From positions 5,355 through 69,354 of the forward strand of contig JAZNWN010000014.1 of the NCBI GenBank assembly GCA_045593405.1: a stretch of 64,000 bases of DNA, written 5' to 3'. A model generated the notes under the pieces. The model saw only the letters and a list, made by a program, of their open reading frames with translations, was not told where the DNA came from and searched no databases. The stretch's first letter is position 1, and every line of letters starts with the position of its first letter. The DNA comes from UMGS1933 sp045593405 (GTDB lineage Bacteria > Bacillota > Clostridia > TANB77 > CAG-508). The translations under genes were made by a program, and so were the position numbers. Positions 32,892 to 42,261 of the stretch are shown piece by piece.

Positions 32892-33797
32892 GTGGGATTT
32901 TTTGATAAATTAAAAAGTGGTTTAGGAAAGACTAGAGATAATTTTAATGAAAAAATAAACAATGTATTTAGTAGTTTTAGAAAAGTAGATGAAGAACTGT
33001 TAGAAGAATTAGAAGAAATTTTAATCATGTCAGATATTGGTGTTGATACATCAGTTGAAATAATTTCAAAATTAAGAGAAAGAATTAAAAAAGAAAAAAT
33101 TGAAGACGAAGAAGACGTTAAAAATGCATTAAAACAAGAAATGCAAAAAGTTTTAGATGAAGTAGATAATTCTTTAAAACTAAACACTACACCGTCAATT
33201 ATATTAGTTGTTGGAGTAAATGGAGTTGGAAAAACTACTACAATTGGAAAAATTGCAAATAAATTAAGATTAGAAGGAAAAAAAGTTGTAGTTGCAGCAG
33301 CAGATACATTTAGAGCAGCAGCAGTTGAACAACTAGAAATATGGGCAAGAAGAGCAGAGGTAGATATTATAAAAAAAGAAGAAGGAGCAGACCCAGCGTC
33401 TGTAGTATATGATGCAATTAGAAAAGCAAAAGAGACAAAGGCAGATGTTTTAATTTGTGATACTGCAGGAAGACTTCATAATAAAAAATATTTAATGGAT
33501 GAACTTTTAAAAATAAATAAGGTGATTTTAAAAGAATTGCCAGAAGCATCAAACGAAACATTAATGGTTATAGATGCAACAACAGGACAAAATGCAATAG
33601 AACAAGTAAAAGCATTTAAACAAACAGTAGATTTAACAGGATTAGTACTTACAAAACTTGATGGAACAGCAAAAGGTGGAGTAGTAATAGGAATAGTAAA
33701 TGAAAATAAAATACCGGTTAAATTTATTGGAGTTGGAGAAAAAATTGATGACATGGAGATTTTTAACTCACAAGATTTCGTAAATGCAATTATATAA
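32892..33797 (+). CDS. ftsY: Signal recognition particle receptor FtsY
   Basis: 301 residues from GTG (32892) after GAGGTGAAAG. A short N-region, the NG domain: helical N (ELLEELEEILIMSDIGVDTS), G1 GVNGVGKTTTIGKIA (residues ~107-121), DTFRAAAVEQLEIWA, G3 DTAGRLHNK (~191), G4 TKLDGTAKGG (~257), and GVGEKIDDMEIF near the end. It lacks the long acidic A domain, as usual in Firmicutes. It docks ribosome-SRP complexes at the membrane. Confidence 0.97.
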   Translation: MGFFDKLKSGLGKTRDNFNEKINNVFSSFRKVDEELLEELEEILIMSDIGVDTSVEIISKLRERIKKEKIEDEEDVKNALKQEMQKVLDEVDNSLKLNTTPSIILVVGVNGVGKTTTIGKIANKLRLEGKKVVVAAADTFRAAAVEQLEIWARRAEVDIIKKEEGADPASVVYDAIRKAKETKADVLICDTAGRLHNKKYLMDELLKINKVILKELPEASNETLMVIDATTGQNAIEQVKAFKQTVDLTGLVLTKLDGTAKGGVVIGIVNENKIPVKFIGVGEKIDDMEIFNSQDFVNAII

Positions 33798-33799
33798 TA

Positions 33800-33829
33800 T
33801 GTAGGGGCAGGGTTCCATCCCTGCCCGCA
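33800..33829. repeat. TGTAGGGG-family palindrome
   Basis: TGTAGGGGCAGGGTTCCAT / CCCTGCCCGCA, directly after ftsY. Confidence 0.8.
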
Positions 33830-33876
33830 AAATAATAAATTTTTACTTGGTAAATATAATAAAAATGGAGGTTAAA

Positions 33877-36648
33877 ATGAAGAATAAAAAGAGAAAAATA
33901 TTTGTTGTACTATTGTTAATAATATTTTCCTTGATTATGTATGTTTTACTAAGAGGTGAATACTTACATATATTAGGAATAGGACAAGAATATGTAGAAA
34001 TATTTAAAGAAAACTTAAGACAAAAGGTATTGGTTTTTGTATGTGGTTTTGTTATTGCATATATTGCTACATATATCACAACAATATTTATAAAGAAAGG
34101 ACTTAAAAGATTCTTCGAAGAAGATAAAAAAGCAATGCCAAAACTACTTAATAAGTCTATTTCATTATTATTTGGTATAGTTGGAGGATTGTTTTTAACA
34201 AACACAATAACACAAAAAGCAATTTTAGCATTCAACAATACTTGGTTTGCTAAAACTGATCCGGTTTTTGGATTAGATATTGGTTATTTTGTATTTCAGA
34301 AACCATTTATTGAAACTGTAGTTTTATATTCAATTGGATTAGTAGCTATTTTAACATTATATATAGCTGCATATTATATTTTTGTTTTCAATAGATTTTT
34401 TGATGAAGGAATAAATATGGAAACATTAAAAAAGAACACTTTCATAAAACAATTAATAGTAAATATAGTGATTGTAGTTGTGTTGTTTTCAATGTTTACA
34501 TTAATAAAAATACAAGATACAGTTTTTGACAAATTCATGACGGTAGGAAAAACCGTAGAAATAACAGGAGCAGGACTAGTAGATGTTACAGTTGAAGTTT
34601 GGGGTTATAGAATATTTGCAGTATTAATTTTGGTTTGTTTAGTATTTGCATTAGTATTTTTTAAACAACGTAAATATAAAAAAATGAATATTACAATAGC
34701 AATCATTCCAACATATTTAGTGTTATTATTTTTATTAATGGTTGGAGTGGATTTAATATATGTAAATTCTGATGAGCTAGACAAGGAAAAAGATTATATA
34801 GGTTACAGTATAGAATACACAAAAAATGCTTATAACATAAATACAGAAGAAATAGAGATTGAAAACAGTGGAACAATAACAGCAGAAGACATAGAACAAA
34901 ATAAAAATGTAATTAATAATGTAAACATATTAAATGAGACTACTGTTTTAACACATTTAGAAGAATATCAAACAAGTTTAGGTTATTATACATTTAAAAA
35001 CACAAAAATAGGACTATATGATATAAAAGGTGAAAAAACTCTAGTGTATATTAGTCCAAGAGAAATATTAAGTAATGAAACAAGAACATATAATTCAAAA
35101 ACATATGAATATACTCATGGATATGGTGCAATTATTACTTCTGCTTCAAATACTGAGGGAGCAGGTCATTTAAATTATATAAAAAGTGGATTTGTTGAAA
35201 CTGATGAAGGAATAATTATAACACAGCCAAGAATTTATTTTGGAATGCAAACTAATACAAGTATTGTAATAAATAAAGACAAAACAGTAGAATATGATTA
35301 TCCATTAACAAGTACAACAAATAGTTACAATACTTATGATGGTAATGCTGGATTAAATTTGAATTTCTTAGATAGATTAATATTAGGGATAAGAGAAGGA
35401 AACTTAAAATTAGCTTTTTCTAAAGATACAACAAAGGAAAGTTCAATAATTACAAGTAGAAATATAATAGAAAGAGCAAAAGTAGTTATGCCATATCTAA
35501 TATATGATGACAATCCATATATGGTTGTAACAGATGAAGGTGAACTAGTTTGGATATTAGATGCATATACAGTATCAGAGCAATATCCATATTCACAAAA
35601 AACAAACATAGAATTTTTAGATGGTACAAATCAAGAAATTAACTATATAAGAAATTCTGTAAAAGTATTAATAAATGCTTATGATGGAACAATGAGTTTC
35701 TATATAACAGATAGAACAGACCCAATAGTAATGGCTTACAGGAATATGTATTCTGATTTATTTGAACCATTAGACGAAAAAATACCAGAAGATATAGCAA
35801 AACACATTGTATATCCAAAATTCCTTTATGATGTACAATCAGAAATATTAAAAGTATACCATGATGTACAAGCAGAGGTTTTATATAGAGCAGATGACAT
35901 CTGGGAAGTTGCAACAGAGAATACAAGCAAACTTACAAGTTTAAATGGAACACCACTAGATAGCTATTATACAATGGTAAAAACAGTTGATAGAGAAGAA
36001 GCAGAAGTGGGATTAGTAGTGCCATATACTATCAAAGGGAAACAAAATATAAATTCATATTTAGTAGGGACTTATAATGCTAATTCTCAAGAAGCAAAAC
36101 TAACAGTTTATAAATTTGAGTCAGATACAGCAATACTTGGAACTATACAATTAGATGCATTAATAGAACAAGATGAAACAATATCAAATGAAATACAGTC
36201 TTTAAATGTTACAGGAGCTAAGATAACTAAGAACATAATAGTTGTACCAATTAATAATACATTGTTATATGTAGAGCCTATTTATCAAATAATGTTAAAT
36301 GAAACAAACGAAACCCCAGTTCCAGTGCTAAAAAAAGTTGTAGTAGCATCTGGAGATAAGGTGGCAATTGGAGATAATTCACAAGAAGCGTTAAATAATT
36401 TATTATCACAAGAAGCGGTAAGTATAACAGTAGAAACAAGTGACTTAGATGCTTTAGTTGCAGAAATAATAAAAGCAAATAATAACTTAGAAGAATCAAA
36501 CCAAAGTAATAACTGGGAAATGATAGGAAGAGATATGGCAAAACTACAATCACTAATAAAACAACTAGAAGAAACATATGAACCAGTAGAAGATGAAGAA
36601 AAAATAAGTATAATAAAGGACATAGTTAATAATATAGAAAATAATTAA
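33877..36648 (+). CDS. UPF0182 family membrane protein
   Basis: 923 residues from ATG 33877, 6 nt after GGAGG. About seven membrane helices in the first 300 residues (e.g. FVVLLLIIFSLIMYVLL), then a large extracytoplasmic domain with the family blocks TRTYNSKTYEYTHGYGAI and YPYSQKTN, GTMSFYITDRTDPI (~residue 610). An acidic, coiled-coil-prone tail (~860-923) closes the protein. UPF0182/COG1615 proteins are widespread in Clostridia and Actinobacteria with no settled function. Single gene between repeats. Confidence 0.9.
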   Translation: MKNKKRKIFVVLLLIIFSLIMYVLLRGEYLHILGIGQEYVEIFKENLRQKVLVFVCGFVIAYIATYITTIFIKKGLKRFFEEDKKAMPKLLNKSISLLFGIVGGLFLTNTITQKAILAFNNTWFAKTDPVFGLDIGYFVFQKPFIETVVLYSIGLVAILTLYIAAYYIFVFNRFFDEGINMETLKKNTFIKQLIVNIVIVVVLFSMFTLIKIQDTVFDKFMTVGKTVEITGAGLVDVTVEVWGYRIFAVLILVCLVFALVFFKQRKYKKMNITIAIIPTYLVLLFLLMVGVDLIYVNSDELDKEKDYIGYSIEYTKNAYNINTEEIEIENSGTITAEDIEQNKNVINNVNILNETTVLTHLEEYQTSLGYYTFKNTKIGLYDIKGEKTLVYISPREILSNETRTYNSKTYEYTHGYGAIITSASNTEGAGHLNYIKSGFVETDEGIIITQPRIYFGMQTNTSIVINKDKTVEYDYPLTSTTNSYNTYDGNAGLNLNFLDRLILGIREGNLKLAFSKDTTKESSIITSRNIIERAKVVMPYLIYDDNPYMVVTDEGELVWILDAYTVSEQYPYSQKTNIEFLDGTNQEINYIRNSVKVLINAYDGTMSFYITDRTDPIVMAYRNMYSDLFEPLDEKIPEDIAKHIVYPKFLYDVQSEILKVYHDVQAEVLYRADDIWEVATENTSKLTSLNGTPLDSYYTMVKTVDREEAEVGLVVPYTIKGKQNINSYLVGTYNANSQEAKLTVYKFESDTAILGTIQLDALIEQDETISNEIQSLNVTGAKITKNIIVVPINNTLLYVEPIYQIMLNETNETPVPVLKKVVVASGDKVAIGDNSQEALNNLLSQEAVSITVETSDLDALVAEIIKANNNLEESNQSNNWEMIGRDMAKLQSLIKQLEETYEPVEDEEKISIIKDIVNNIENN

Positions 36649-36662
36649 TAATATTTGTATAT

Positions 36663-36691
36663 TGTAGGGGTCGCACTCCAGGGCGACCCGC
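36663..36691. repeat. TGTAGGGG-family palindrome
   Basis: TGTAGGGGTCGCACTCC / AGGGCGACCCGCA, between the UPF0182 gene and the REP transposase. Confidence 0.8.
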
Positions 36692-36808
36692 AAATATTTG
36701 TCGAATTTGGTCAATAAAATATTATTGAAATATTAATAAAAACATGTTTAAATAATCATGGGGCAGAAAAATCTGCCTCATTTTTATATTGGGGGAGAAA
36801 GGAATTAT

Positions 36809-37258
36809 ATGAAAGAAAATTTGCCCCAAAGAAAAGAAATTAGATTAAAATATTATGATTATTCGTTAGAAGGATATTATTTTATAACGATATGTACAAA
36901 AAATAGAGAATGTAATTTGTCAAAAATAATTCCAGGTGTTTGTAGGGGCGGGGTTCCACCCCCGCCCGAAAATACAAAAATAGGAAATGAAATAATCAAA
37001 TCATTTAATTTCATTATTAACAAATATAAATGCATAGAAATTAATGATTACGTTATAATGCTCAATCATATTCATTTAATAATAGAAAAAACGGGCGGGG
37101 GTGGAACCCCGCCCCTACATAGAATAATACAAGAAATAAAATCATTTACAACAAAAAGATATAATCAAATGAATAATGTACAAGGAATAAAATTATGGCA
37201 ACGAAATTATTATGAACATGTAATTAGAAATGAAAAAGAATATTTAATAATAAAATAA
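36809..37258 (+). CDS. REP-associated tyrosine transposase (RAYT, TnpA-REP), carries its own repeats
   Basis: 149 codons from ATG 36809 after GAAAGGA. Y1/HUH fold landmarks: YYFITICTKNRE, the metal-binding NHIH (MLNHIHLIIE) and a Tyr-containing helix (EIKSFTTKRYNQM). Two TGTAGGGG-family palindromes lie in frame inside the gene, encoding CRGGVPPPPE and GGGGTPPLHR. The frame stops at TAA (37256-37258) but continues in frame as YIINNPYNWEKDKYY, the usual family C-terminus, to a TAA at 37306. So the gene is either truncated by a nonsense mutation or ends early. RAYTs mobilise REP palindromes, which fits the many copies in this window. Confidence 0.85.
   Translation: MKENLPQRKEIRLKYYDYSLEGYYFITICTKNRECNLSKIIPGVCRGGVPPPPENTKIGNEIIKSFNFIINKYKCIEINDYVIMLNHIHLIIEKTGGGGTPPLHRIIQEIKSFTTKRYNQMNNVQGIKLWQRNYYEHVIRNEKEYLIIK
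36941..36970 (+). repeat. TGTAGGGG-family palindrome inside the RAYT gene, copy 1
   Basis: TGTAGGGGCGGGGTTCCAC / CCCGCCCGAA, in frame with the transposase. Confidence 0.85.
37091..37119 (-). repeat. TGTAGGGG-family palindrome inside the RAYT gene, copy 2 (inverted)
   Basis: ACGGGCGGGGGTGGAAC / CCCGCCCCTACA, the opposite orientation of the first copy, 120 bp away. Confidence 0.85.
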
Positions 37259-37318
37259 TACATAATAAACAATCCATACAATTGGGAAAAAGATAAATAT
37301 TATTAAAAAAATACAAAT

Positions 37319-37347
37319 TTGCATTAACATAAAAAATGTGTTAGAAT
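37319..37347 (+). promoter_or_regulatory. Promoter of the 98-codon membrane gene
   Basis: TTGCAT, 17 bp, TAGAAT, followed by a ~110-nt leader with a CACCC/GGGT hairpin. Confidence 0.7.
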
Positions 37348-37462
37348 ACATTTTGAAAAATTTTATAAATATCCCTGAATTTACTAAGTTGGGGAGGAAT
37401 TTATATTTTCACCCTTTTGGGTTTTACATATATTATCACACATCAATAAAAGGAGGGAAAAT

Positions 37463-37759
37463 ATGGAACTGGCAAAATTGTTTGTTCAAATAATGATGAT
37501 TGTCATTACGATTGCAGGAATTGGTGGCTATGCGGCTATGAATATTTTTTACTACCGTAAGAGTAAAAAGATGAGCCAAAAGCTAAAAAAAACAGTAATT
37601 ATTGCAAAACTCTTTCTGGCAGCCGCTTTAGTCTGCTTAGCTTTTGTATTAATTGTTCATTTTAGTGCAGGAGCACAAATAGAGAACGTAATTATTGCTT
37701 TACTTGCTGGAATTTATTTAGTTGAACAAATGGATTTCTTACTGAAAGTAGATGATTAA
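37463..37759 (+). CDS. Small solitary three-span membrane protein (98 aa)
   Basis: MELAKLFVQIMMIVITIAGI... three hydrophobic helices (residues ~6-28, ~44-66, ~74-90) with a basic loop (YYRKSKKMSQKLKK) and an acidic end. Own promoter, AAAGGAGG and terminator. G+C is somewhat above the local level. No family recognised. Confidence 0.65.
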   Translation: MELAKLFVQIMMIVITIAGIGGYAAMNIFYYRKSKKMSQKLKKTVIIAKLFLAAALVCLAFVLIVHFSAGAQIENVIIALLAGIYLVEQMDFLLKVDD

Positions 37760-37768
37760 CCAGTTTAC

Positions 37769-37798
37769 AAAAAACACCTTTTAATAAAAGGTGTTTTT
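37769..37798 (+). terminator. Terminator of the 98-codon gene
   Basis: AAAAACACCTTTT-aat-AAAAGGTGTTTTT. Confidence 0.88.
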
Positions 37799-37837
37799 GT
37801 TTTGCAGTAATAACTTGAGAGAAATTTTAAAAAACCC

Positions 37838-37866
37838 TTGCATATTTTTGGAAAATATAGTAAAAT
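37838..37866 (+). promoter_or_regulatory. rpsO promoter and leader
   Basis: TTGCAT, 17 bp, TAAAAT, then a ~90-nt leader to rpsO. The leader has GAACG/CGTTC-type pairings (ACGTTCGAAAAG with CTTTTCGTTC) that could be an S15 autoregulatory structure. Confidence 0.6.
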
Positions 37867-37962
37867 AGATACGTTCGAAAAGAGCAAACCTTTTACTTGA
37901 CTTAAAGAATATCCGACTTTTCGTTCAGTTTAAGGCAATATTTAAAATAGGAGGAATAAAAA

Positions 37963-38226
37963 ATGACAAAGGAAAGAAAACAAGAAGTTATTAACGCTTT
38001 CAAAAGAGAAGAAAACGATACTGGATCTTCAGAAGTTCAAATAGCTCTTTTAACAGAAAGAATTAATGAACTAACAGAACATTTAAAAGTTCACAAAAAA
38101 GATAATCACTCTAGAAGAGGATTATTACAAATGGTAGGTAAAAGAAGAAACTTACTAAACTACTTAGCTAAAAAAGACTTAGAAAAATATAGAGAAGTAG
38201 TAGAAAAATTAAATCTAAGAAAATAA
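37963..38226 (+). CDS. rpsO: 30S ribosomal protein S15
   Basis: 87 residues, standard length. Signature blocks TGSSEVQIALLTERINELTEHL and HKKDNHSRRGLLQMVGKRR are complete. It binds 16S rRNA early in 30S assembly and often represses its own mRNA. Followed by a terminator and by pnp, the conserved order. Confidence 0.98.
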   Translation: MTKERKQEVINAFKREENDTGSSEVQIALLTERINELTEHLKVHKKDNHSRRGLLQMVGKRRNLLNYLAKKDLEKYREVVEKLNLRK

Positions 38227-38232
38227 AACATT

Positions 38233-38263
38233 AGGGGCGGATAGATATATTCCGCCTTTTTTG
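38233..38263 (+). terminator. Terminator after rpsO
   Basis: GGGGCGGA-tagatata-TTCCGCC and six T. It merges into the following repeat. Confidence 0.8.
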
Positions 38264-38325
38264 TAGGGGAATTGTAGGGGCTAGTCTTGACTAGCCCGCC
38301 GGTCGGTCAAGACCGACCCCTACAG
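38262..38325. repeat. Compound TGTAGGGG-family repeat between rpsO and pnp
   Basis: TGTAGGGG twice, then GGCTAGTCTTGACTAGCC and GGTCGGTCAAGACCGACC palindromes, closing with CCCCTACA. Confidence 0.8.
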
Positions 38326-38473
38326 TATTAAAAAAACCGAATAAATATGTTAATTAAATACAATATTAGAAATATAGTAGCTTGTATAATATGTTTAAAA
38401 AATAAACATATTATAGAGGTTACTAATTCGAAGATTGTATTTGAATTATAAAAAATTTAAGGAGGAATTAATT

Positions 38474-40582
38474 ATGTTTAAATCTTATTCAATGGAATTA
38501 GCAGGAAGAACTTTAAGCATAGAAACAGGAAAATTAGCAGGACTAGCTAATGGACACGTATTAGTAAGATACGGAGAAACAGTTGTAATGGTAAATGTTA
38601 CAGCATCTAAAGAACCAAAAGAAGGAATAGACTTTTTCCCATTATCAGTAGATTATGAAGAAAAAATGTATTCAGTAGGAAGAATACCAGGAGGATTTAC
38701 AAGAAGAGAAGGTAAAGCAGCAGATAAAGCAATACTTGTATCAAGAGCAATAGATAGACCAATAAGACCATTATTTCCAAAAGACTTCAGAAATGATGTA
38801 GTAGTTGTTGCAACAGTATTATCTGTAGAACCAGATAATGAACCAGATTTTTGTGCAATGATAGGAGCATCAGCAGCACTTTCAATATCTGATATACCAT
38901 TTGGAGGACCAACAGCAGCAGTAAAAGTAGGATGTGTTGATGGAGAACTAGTTATTAACCCAACACTAGAACAAAGAGAAAAAAGCACATTAAGACTAAC
39001 AGTTGCAGGAACGGTAGACAAAGTTGCAATGATAGAAGCTGGTGCAGATGAAATGCCAGATGAACAAATGTTGGATGCAATAAAATTTGGACATGAAGAA
39101 ATCAAAAAAATATGTGAATTTATTGCAAAAATTAGAGATGAAATTGGAAAACCAAAATTTGAATATAAATCATTTGAAGTTGACCATGATATTTATGAAG
39201 AAATTGAAAAAGAATTCTATGATAGAATGTATGTAGATGTACAAGCAGTTGACAAAGAAGTAAGAGACGCTAACATGGACAAAATTGCTGAAGATGTAAA
39301 AGCATATTTTGTAGAAAAATATGGAGAAGAAAAAGCAGAAGATGAAAAACAAAATATAGCAGATTCTTTATATAAATTAGAAAAAAAATGCGTAAGAGCA
39401 ATGATTTATAATGAACATAAAAGACCAGACGGAAGAGCAATAGACGAAATAAGACCACTTTCATGTGAAGTTGGATTACTTCCAAGAGTACATGGTAGTG
39501 CAGTATTTACAAGAGGTCAAACTCAAGTAATGTCAATTGCAACACTAGGAATGACAAGTGAAGAACAAATACTAGATGGATTAGACGAAGAAAAAACAAA
39601 AAGATATTTACATCAATATAATTTCCCTGGATATAGTGTAGGAGAAGCTAAAACATCTCGTGGACCAGGAAGAAGAGAAGTGGGACATGGAGCATTAGCT
39701 GAAAAAGCATTAGTTCCAGTAATTCCATCAAAAGAAGAGTTCCCATATACAATAAGAGTTGTATCTGAAGTTGTAAGTTCAAATGGTTCAACATCACAAG
39801 CAAGTATATGTGGAAGTACTTTGGCATTAATGGATGCAGGTGTTCCAATTAAAAGACCAGTTGCAGGAATATCAACAGGACTTGTTACAAGCCCAGAAAA
39901 TCCAGATGATTATGTAATGCTTACCGATATTCAAGGATTAGAAGATTTCTTTGGAGATATGGACTTTAAAGTAGCAGGAACAGAAAAAGGTATTACAGCA
40001 ATACAAGTAGATATTAAAGTGGATGGATTAACATACAAAATTATAGAAGAAGCATTTGCTAGAACTAAAAAAGCAAGACAATATATATTAGACGAAATAA
40101 TGTTAAAACAAATTGCAGAGCCTAGAGCAGAAGTTTCAAAATATGCACCAAAAATGTTAACAATGCAAATTAAACCAGAAAAAATAAAAGATGTAATTGG
40201 TTCTGGTGGAAAAGTAATAAACAAAATCATCGAAGAAACAGGAGTAAAAATAGACATAGATGAAGACGGAAGTGTGTTTATTGCTGGAATGGACAATGAA
40301 ATGGCAAAAAAAGCATACTCTATTATTGAAAAAATTGTAAGAGATATAGAGGTGGGAGAATTCTACGAAGGAACTGTAACAAAAATAATGCCATTTGGAG
40401 CATTTGTTGATTTAGGTGGAGGAAAAGAAGGATTACTTCATATATCAAAAATATCTAAAGAAAGAATTGAAAAAGTAGAAGATGTTCTTTCAGAGGGAGA
40501 TACAATTATAGTTAAAGTATTAGACATAGACAATCAAGGAAAGATTAGCTTAAAGAAAGTGGGAGAACAAACAGAAGAATAG
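38474..40582 (+). CDS. pnp: Polyribonucleotide nucleotidyltransferase (PNPase)
   Basis: 702 residues from ATG 38474 after AAGGAGG. Two RNase PH cores (SMELAGRTLSIETGKLAGLA; then PLSCEVGLLPRVHGSAVFTRGQ-type block ~335-355), a helical linker, the KH domain (IKDVIGSGGKVINKI, ~560-574) and S1 domain (GEFYEGTVTKIMPFGAFVDL, ~620-639). The phosphorolytic site residues lie in the second core (AGISTGLV; DIQGLEDFFGDMDFKVAGT). It degrades RNA 3'-5'. Standard rpsO-pnp neighbours. Confidence 0.98.
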   Translation: MFKSYSMELAGRTLSIETGKLAGLANGHVLVRYGETVVMVNVTASKEPKEGIDFFPLSVDYEEKMYSVGRIPGGFTRREGKAADKAILVSRAIDRPIRPLFPKDFRNDVVVVATVLSVEPDNEPDFCAMIGASAALSISDIPFGGPTAAVKVGCVDGELVINPTLEQREKSTLRLTVAGTVDKVAMIEAGADEMPDEQMLDAIKFGHEEIKKICEFIAKIRDEIGKPKFEYKSFEVDHDIYEEIEKEFYDRMYVDVQAVDKEVRDANMDKIAEDVKAYFVEKYGEEKAEDEKQNIADSLYKLEKKCVRAMIYNEHKRPDGRAIDEIRPLSCEVGLLPRVHGSAVFTRGQTQVMSIATLGMTSEEQILDGLDEEKTKRYLHQYNFPGYSVGEAKTSRGPGRREVGHGALAEKALVPVIPSKEEFPYTIRVVSEVVSSNGSTSQASICGSTLALMDAGVPIKRPVAGISTGLVTSPENPDDYVMLTDIQGLEDFFGDMDFKVAGTEKGITAIQVDIKVDGLTYKIIEEAFARTKKARQYILDEIMLKQIAEPRAEVSKYAPKMLTMQIKPEKIKDVIGSGGKVINKIIEETGVKIDIDEDGSVFIAGMDNEMAKKAYSIIEKIVRDIEVGEFYEGTVTKIMPFGAFVDLGGGKEGLLHISKISKERIEKVEDVLSEGDTIIVKVLDIDNQGKISLKKVGEQTEE

Positions 40583-40599
40583 TTTATTATTGTAAAATA

Positions 40600-40681
40600 T
40601 GTAGGGGCTAGGCATTCTCAGTAACCCGTAAAATAATGTTTTATTTGTTTTCGGATTATCTTAGGGATGCCAGCCCCTATG
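40600..40681. repeat. TGTAGGGG-family repeat with extended arms
   Basis: Opens TGTAGGGGCTAGGCATTC and closes GATGCCAGCCCCTA, with ~45 bp AT-rich between; arms pair imperfectly. Confidence 0.7.
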
Positions 40682-40733
40682 TTATTTCATAAAAATAATT
40701 TTTGATTTATTTAAACAAAAAATCTTCCAAATC

Positions 40734-40762
40734 TTGCATAATTTGTAAAAATATAGTATAAT
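40734..40762 (+). promoter_or_regulatory. Promoter of the membrane glycosyltransferase gene
   Basis: TTGCAT, 17 bp, TATAAT. Confidence 0.75.
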
Positions 40763-40819
40763 ACAAAATGGACATTAAACGGGAATAAAATACATATAAT
40801 AAATTAAAGGAGTAAAAAA

Positions 40820-42046
40820 ATGAAATATTTAAATGTATTGCAACAAGCAATAGTATTTATAATAACAATTTTTTGGATTTATAATATTGGAATTAGTGTA
40901 TGTTCTTTAATAAAATTTAAAGATAAACCTTTAAAAATTAATAAAAAACACAGATTTATGGCTATAATACCAGCACATAACGAAGCAGCAGTTGTAGCAA
41001 ATTTAGTAAAGAGTTTAAGAGCACAAAATTATCCAAAAGAATTATTAGATATTTATGTTATAGCAGATAATTGTACAGATAATACAGCAGAAATTGCAAG
41101 AAATGCAGGAGCTATTGTATATGAAAGATTTGACTCTACTAAAAAAACAAAAGGTTATGCAATGCAATGGTTTTTAAAACAAAAAATAGAAGAAGATGCA
41201 CCTTATGATGCTTTTTGTGTATTTGATGCTGATAACGTTGTAATGCCAGATTTTATAAAAAATATGAATAAAAAACTTTGTCAAGGTGAAGAAGTTGTTC
41301 AAGGTTATAGAGATATAAAAAACCCAACAGACAACTGGATTACAGCAGGATATGCACTATTCTACTGGACAATGCATAGATTTTATCATTTGGCAAGATA
41401 TAATGTAGGGCTTTCTCCACTATTAAATGGAACAGGCTTCATGGTTAAATTTGATGTAATAAAACCAAATGGATGGCAAACAGAGACTTTAACAGAAGAT
41501 ATTGAATTTTCATTAATAAATATGTGCCAAGGAAGAAAATTAGGTTGGGCAACTGATGCAGTGGTTTTTGATGAACAACCAACAGGATTCAAACAATCTT
41601 GGACACAAAGAATGAGATGGTCAGTAGGGCATATTCAATGTTTCAAAATATATACAAAACAATTAGCAAAAAATGCAATAAAAAATAGAAAATTAGTTAC
41701 ATTTGATGGATTTTTGTATTTAATGGGGATGCCATTATTAGTAATAACATTATCATTATTGTTATTAAATTTTGTAATATTTTCAGGTCATGGAATGACA
41801 GGAGTAGAACTTGTATGGAGTATTGGAAGATATTTATTTGCAACATTTTTAATGACACCACTTTCAGCAGCATTTGCAATGATATTAGATAAAAGAAAAA
41901 TAAAACCAATGTTAAAGGGATTGCTTTGTTATCCAGCATTTATGGGCTCATGGATATTGATAAATATCAAAGCTTTAATAAAACCAAATACAACTTGGGA
42001 AAAAATAGAACATGTAAGAAGTATAGATGTAAAAGAATTGTCATAA
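40820..42046 (+). CDS. Processive-type family 2 membrane glycosyltransferase
   Basis: 408 residues. One N-terminal helix, GT-A domain (AIIPAHNEAAVVANLVKSL ~49; ADNCTDNTAE ~90; FDADNVVMPDF ~136 with the metal-binding DAD), TLTEDIEFSL (~224, TED motif), QRMRW (~263, QxxRW motif), and three C-terminal helices. This is the order of polymerising GT2 enzymes such as cellulose, hyaluronan or poly-GlcNAc synthases. No export partners lie next to it, so the product is unknown. Confidence 0.85.
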   Translation: MKYLNVLQQAIVFIITIFWIYNIGISVCSLIKFKDKPLKINKKHRFMAIIPAHNEAAVVANLVKSLRAQNYPKELLDIYVIADNCTDNTAEIARNAGAIVYERFDSTKKTKGYAMQWFLKQKIEEDAPYDAFCVFDADNVVMPDFIKNMNKKLCQGEEVVQGYRDIKNPTDNWITAGYALFYWTMHRFYHLARYNVGLSPLLNGTGFMVKFDVIKPNGWQTETLTEDIEFSLINMCQGRKLGWATDAVVFDEQPTGFKQSWTQRMRWSVGHIQCFKIYTKQLAKNAIKNRKLVTFDGFLYLMGMPLLVITLSLLLLNFVIFSGHGMTGVELVWSIGRYLFATFLMTPLSAAFAMILDKRKIKPMLKGLLCYPAFMGSWILINIKALIKPNTTWEKIEHVRSIDVKELS

Positions 42047-42092
42047 AATTAAAACCTTCGTTTCTTTTTGAAATGGAGGTTTTATTATGTTT

Positions 42093-42160
42093 GTGTAGGG
42101 ATCGCACCCCAGAGCGACCCGAATAAAGGTTTAACATATTTGAAAGCTGCGTCCCCTACA
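42093..42160. repeat. TGTAGGGA-type repeat, diverged
   Basis: TGTAGGGATCGCACCCC / AGAGCGACCCG, then a second arm GCTGCGTCCCCTACA. Confidence 0.65.
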
Positions 42161-42261
42161 AGAATAAAATAAATTTAAACACATAAATCATTTAATAAAA
42201 ACTAGTGACATTTTTATTTTTAAATGATATAATTTGTTCATTAATTAAATAGGTGATGAAT

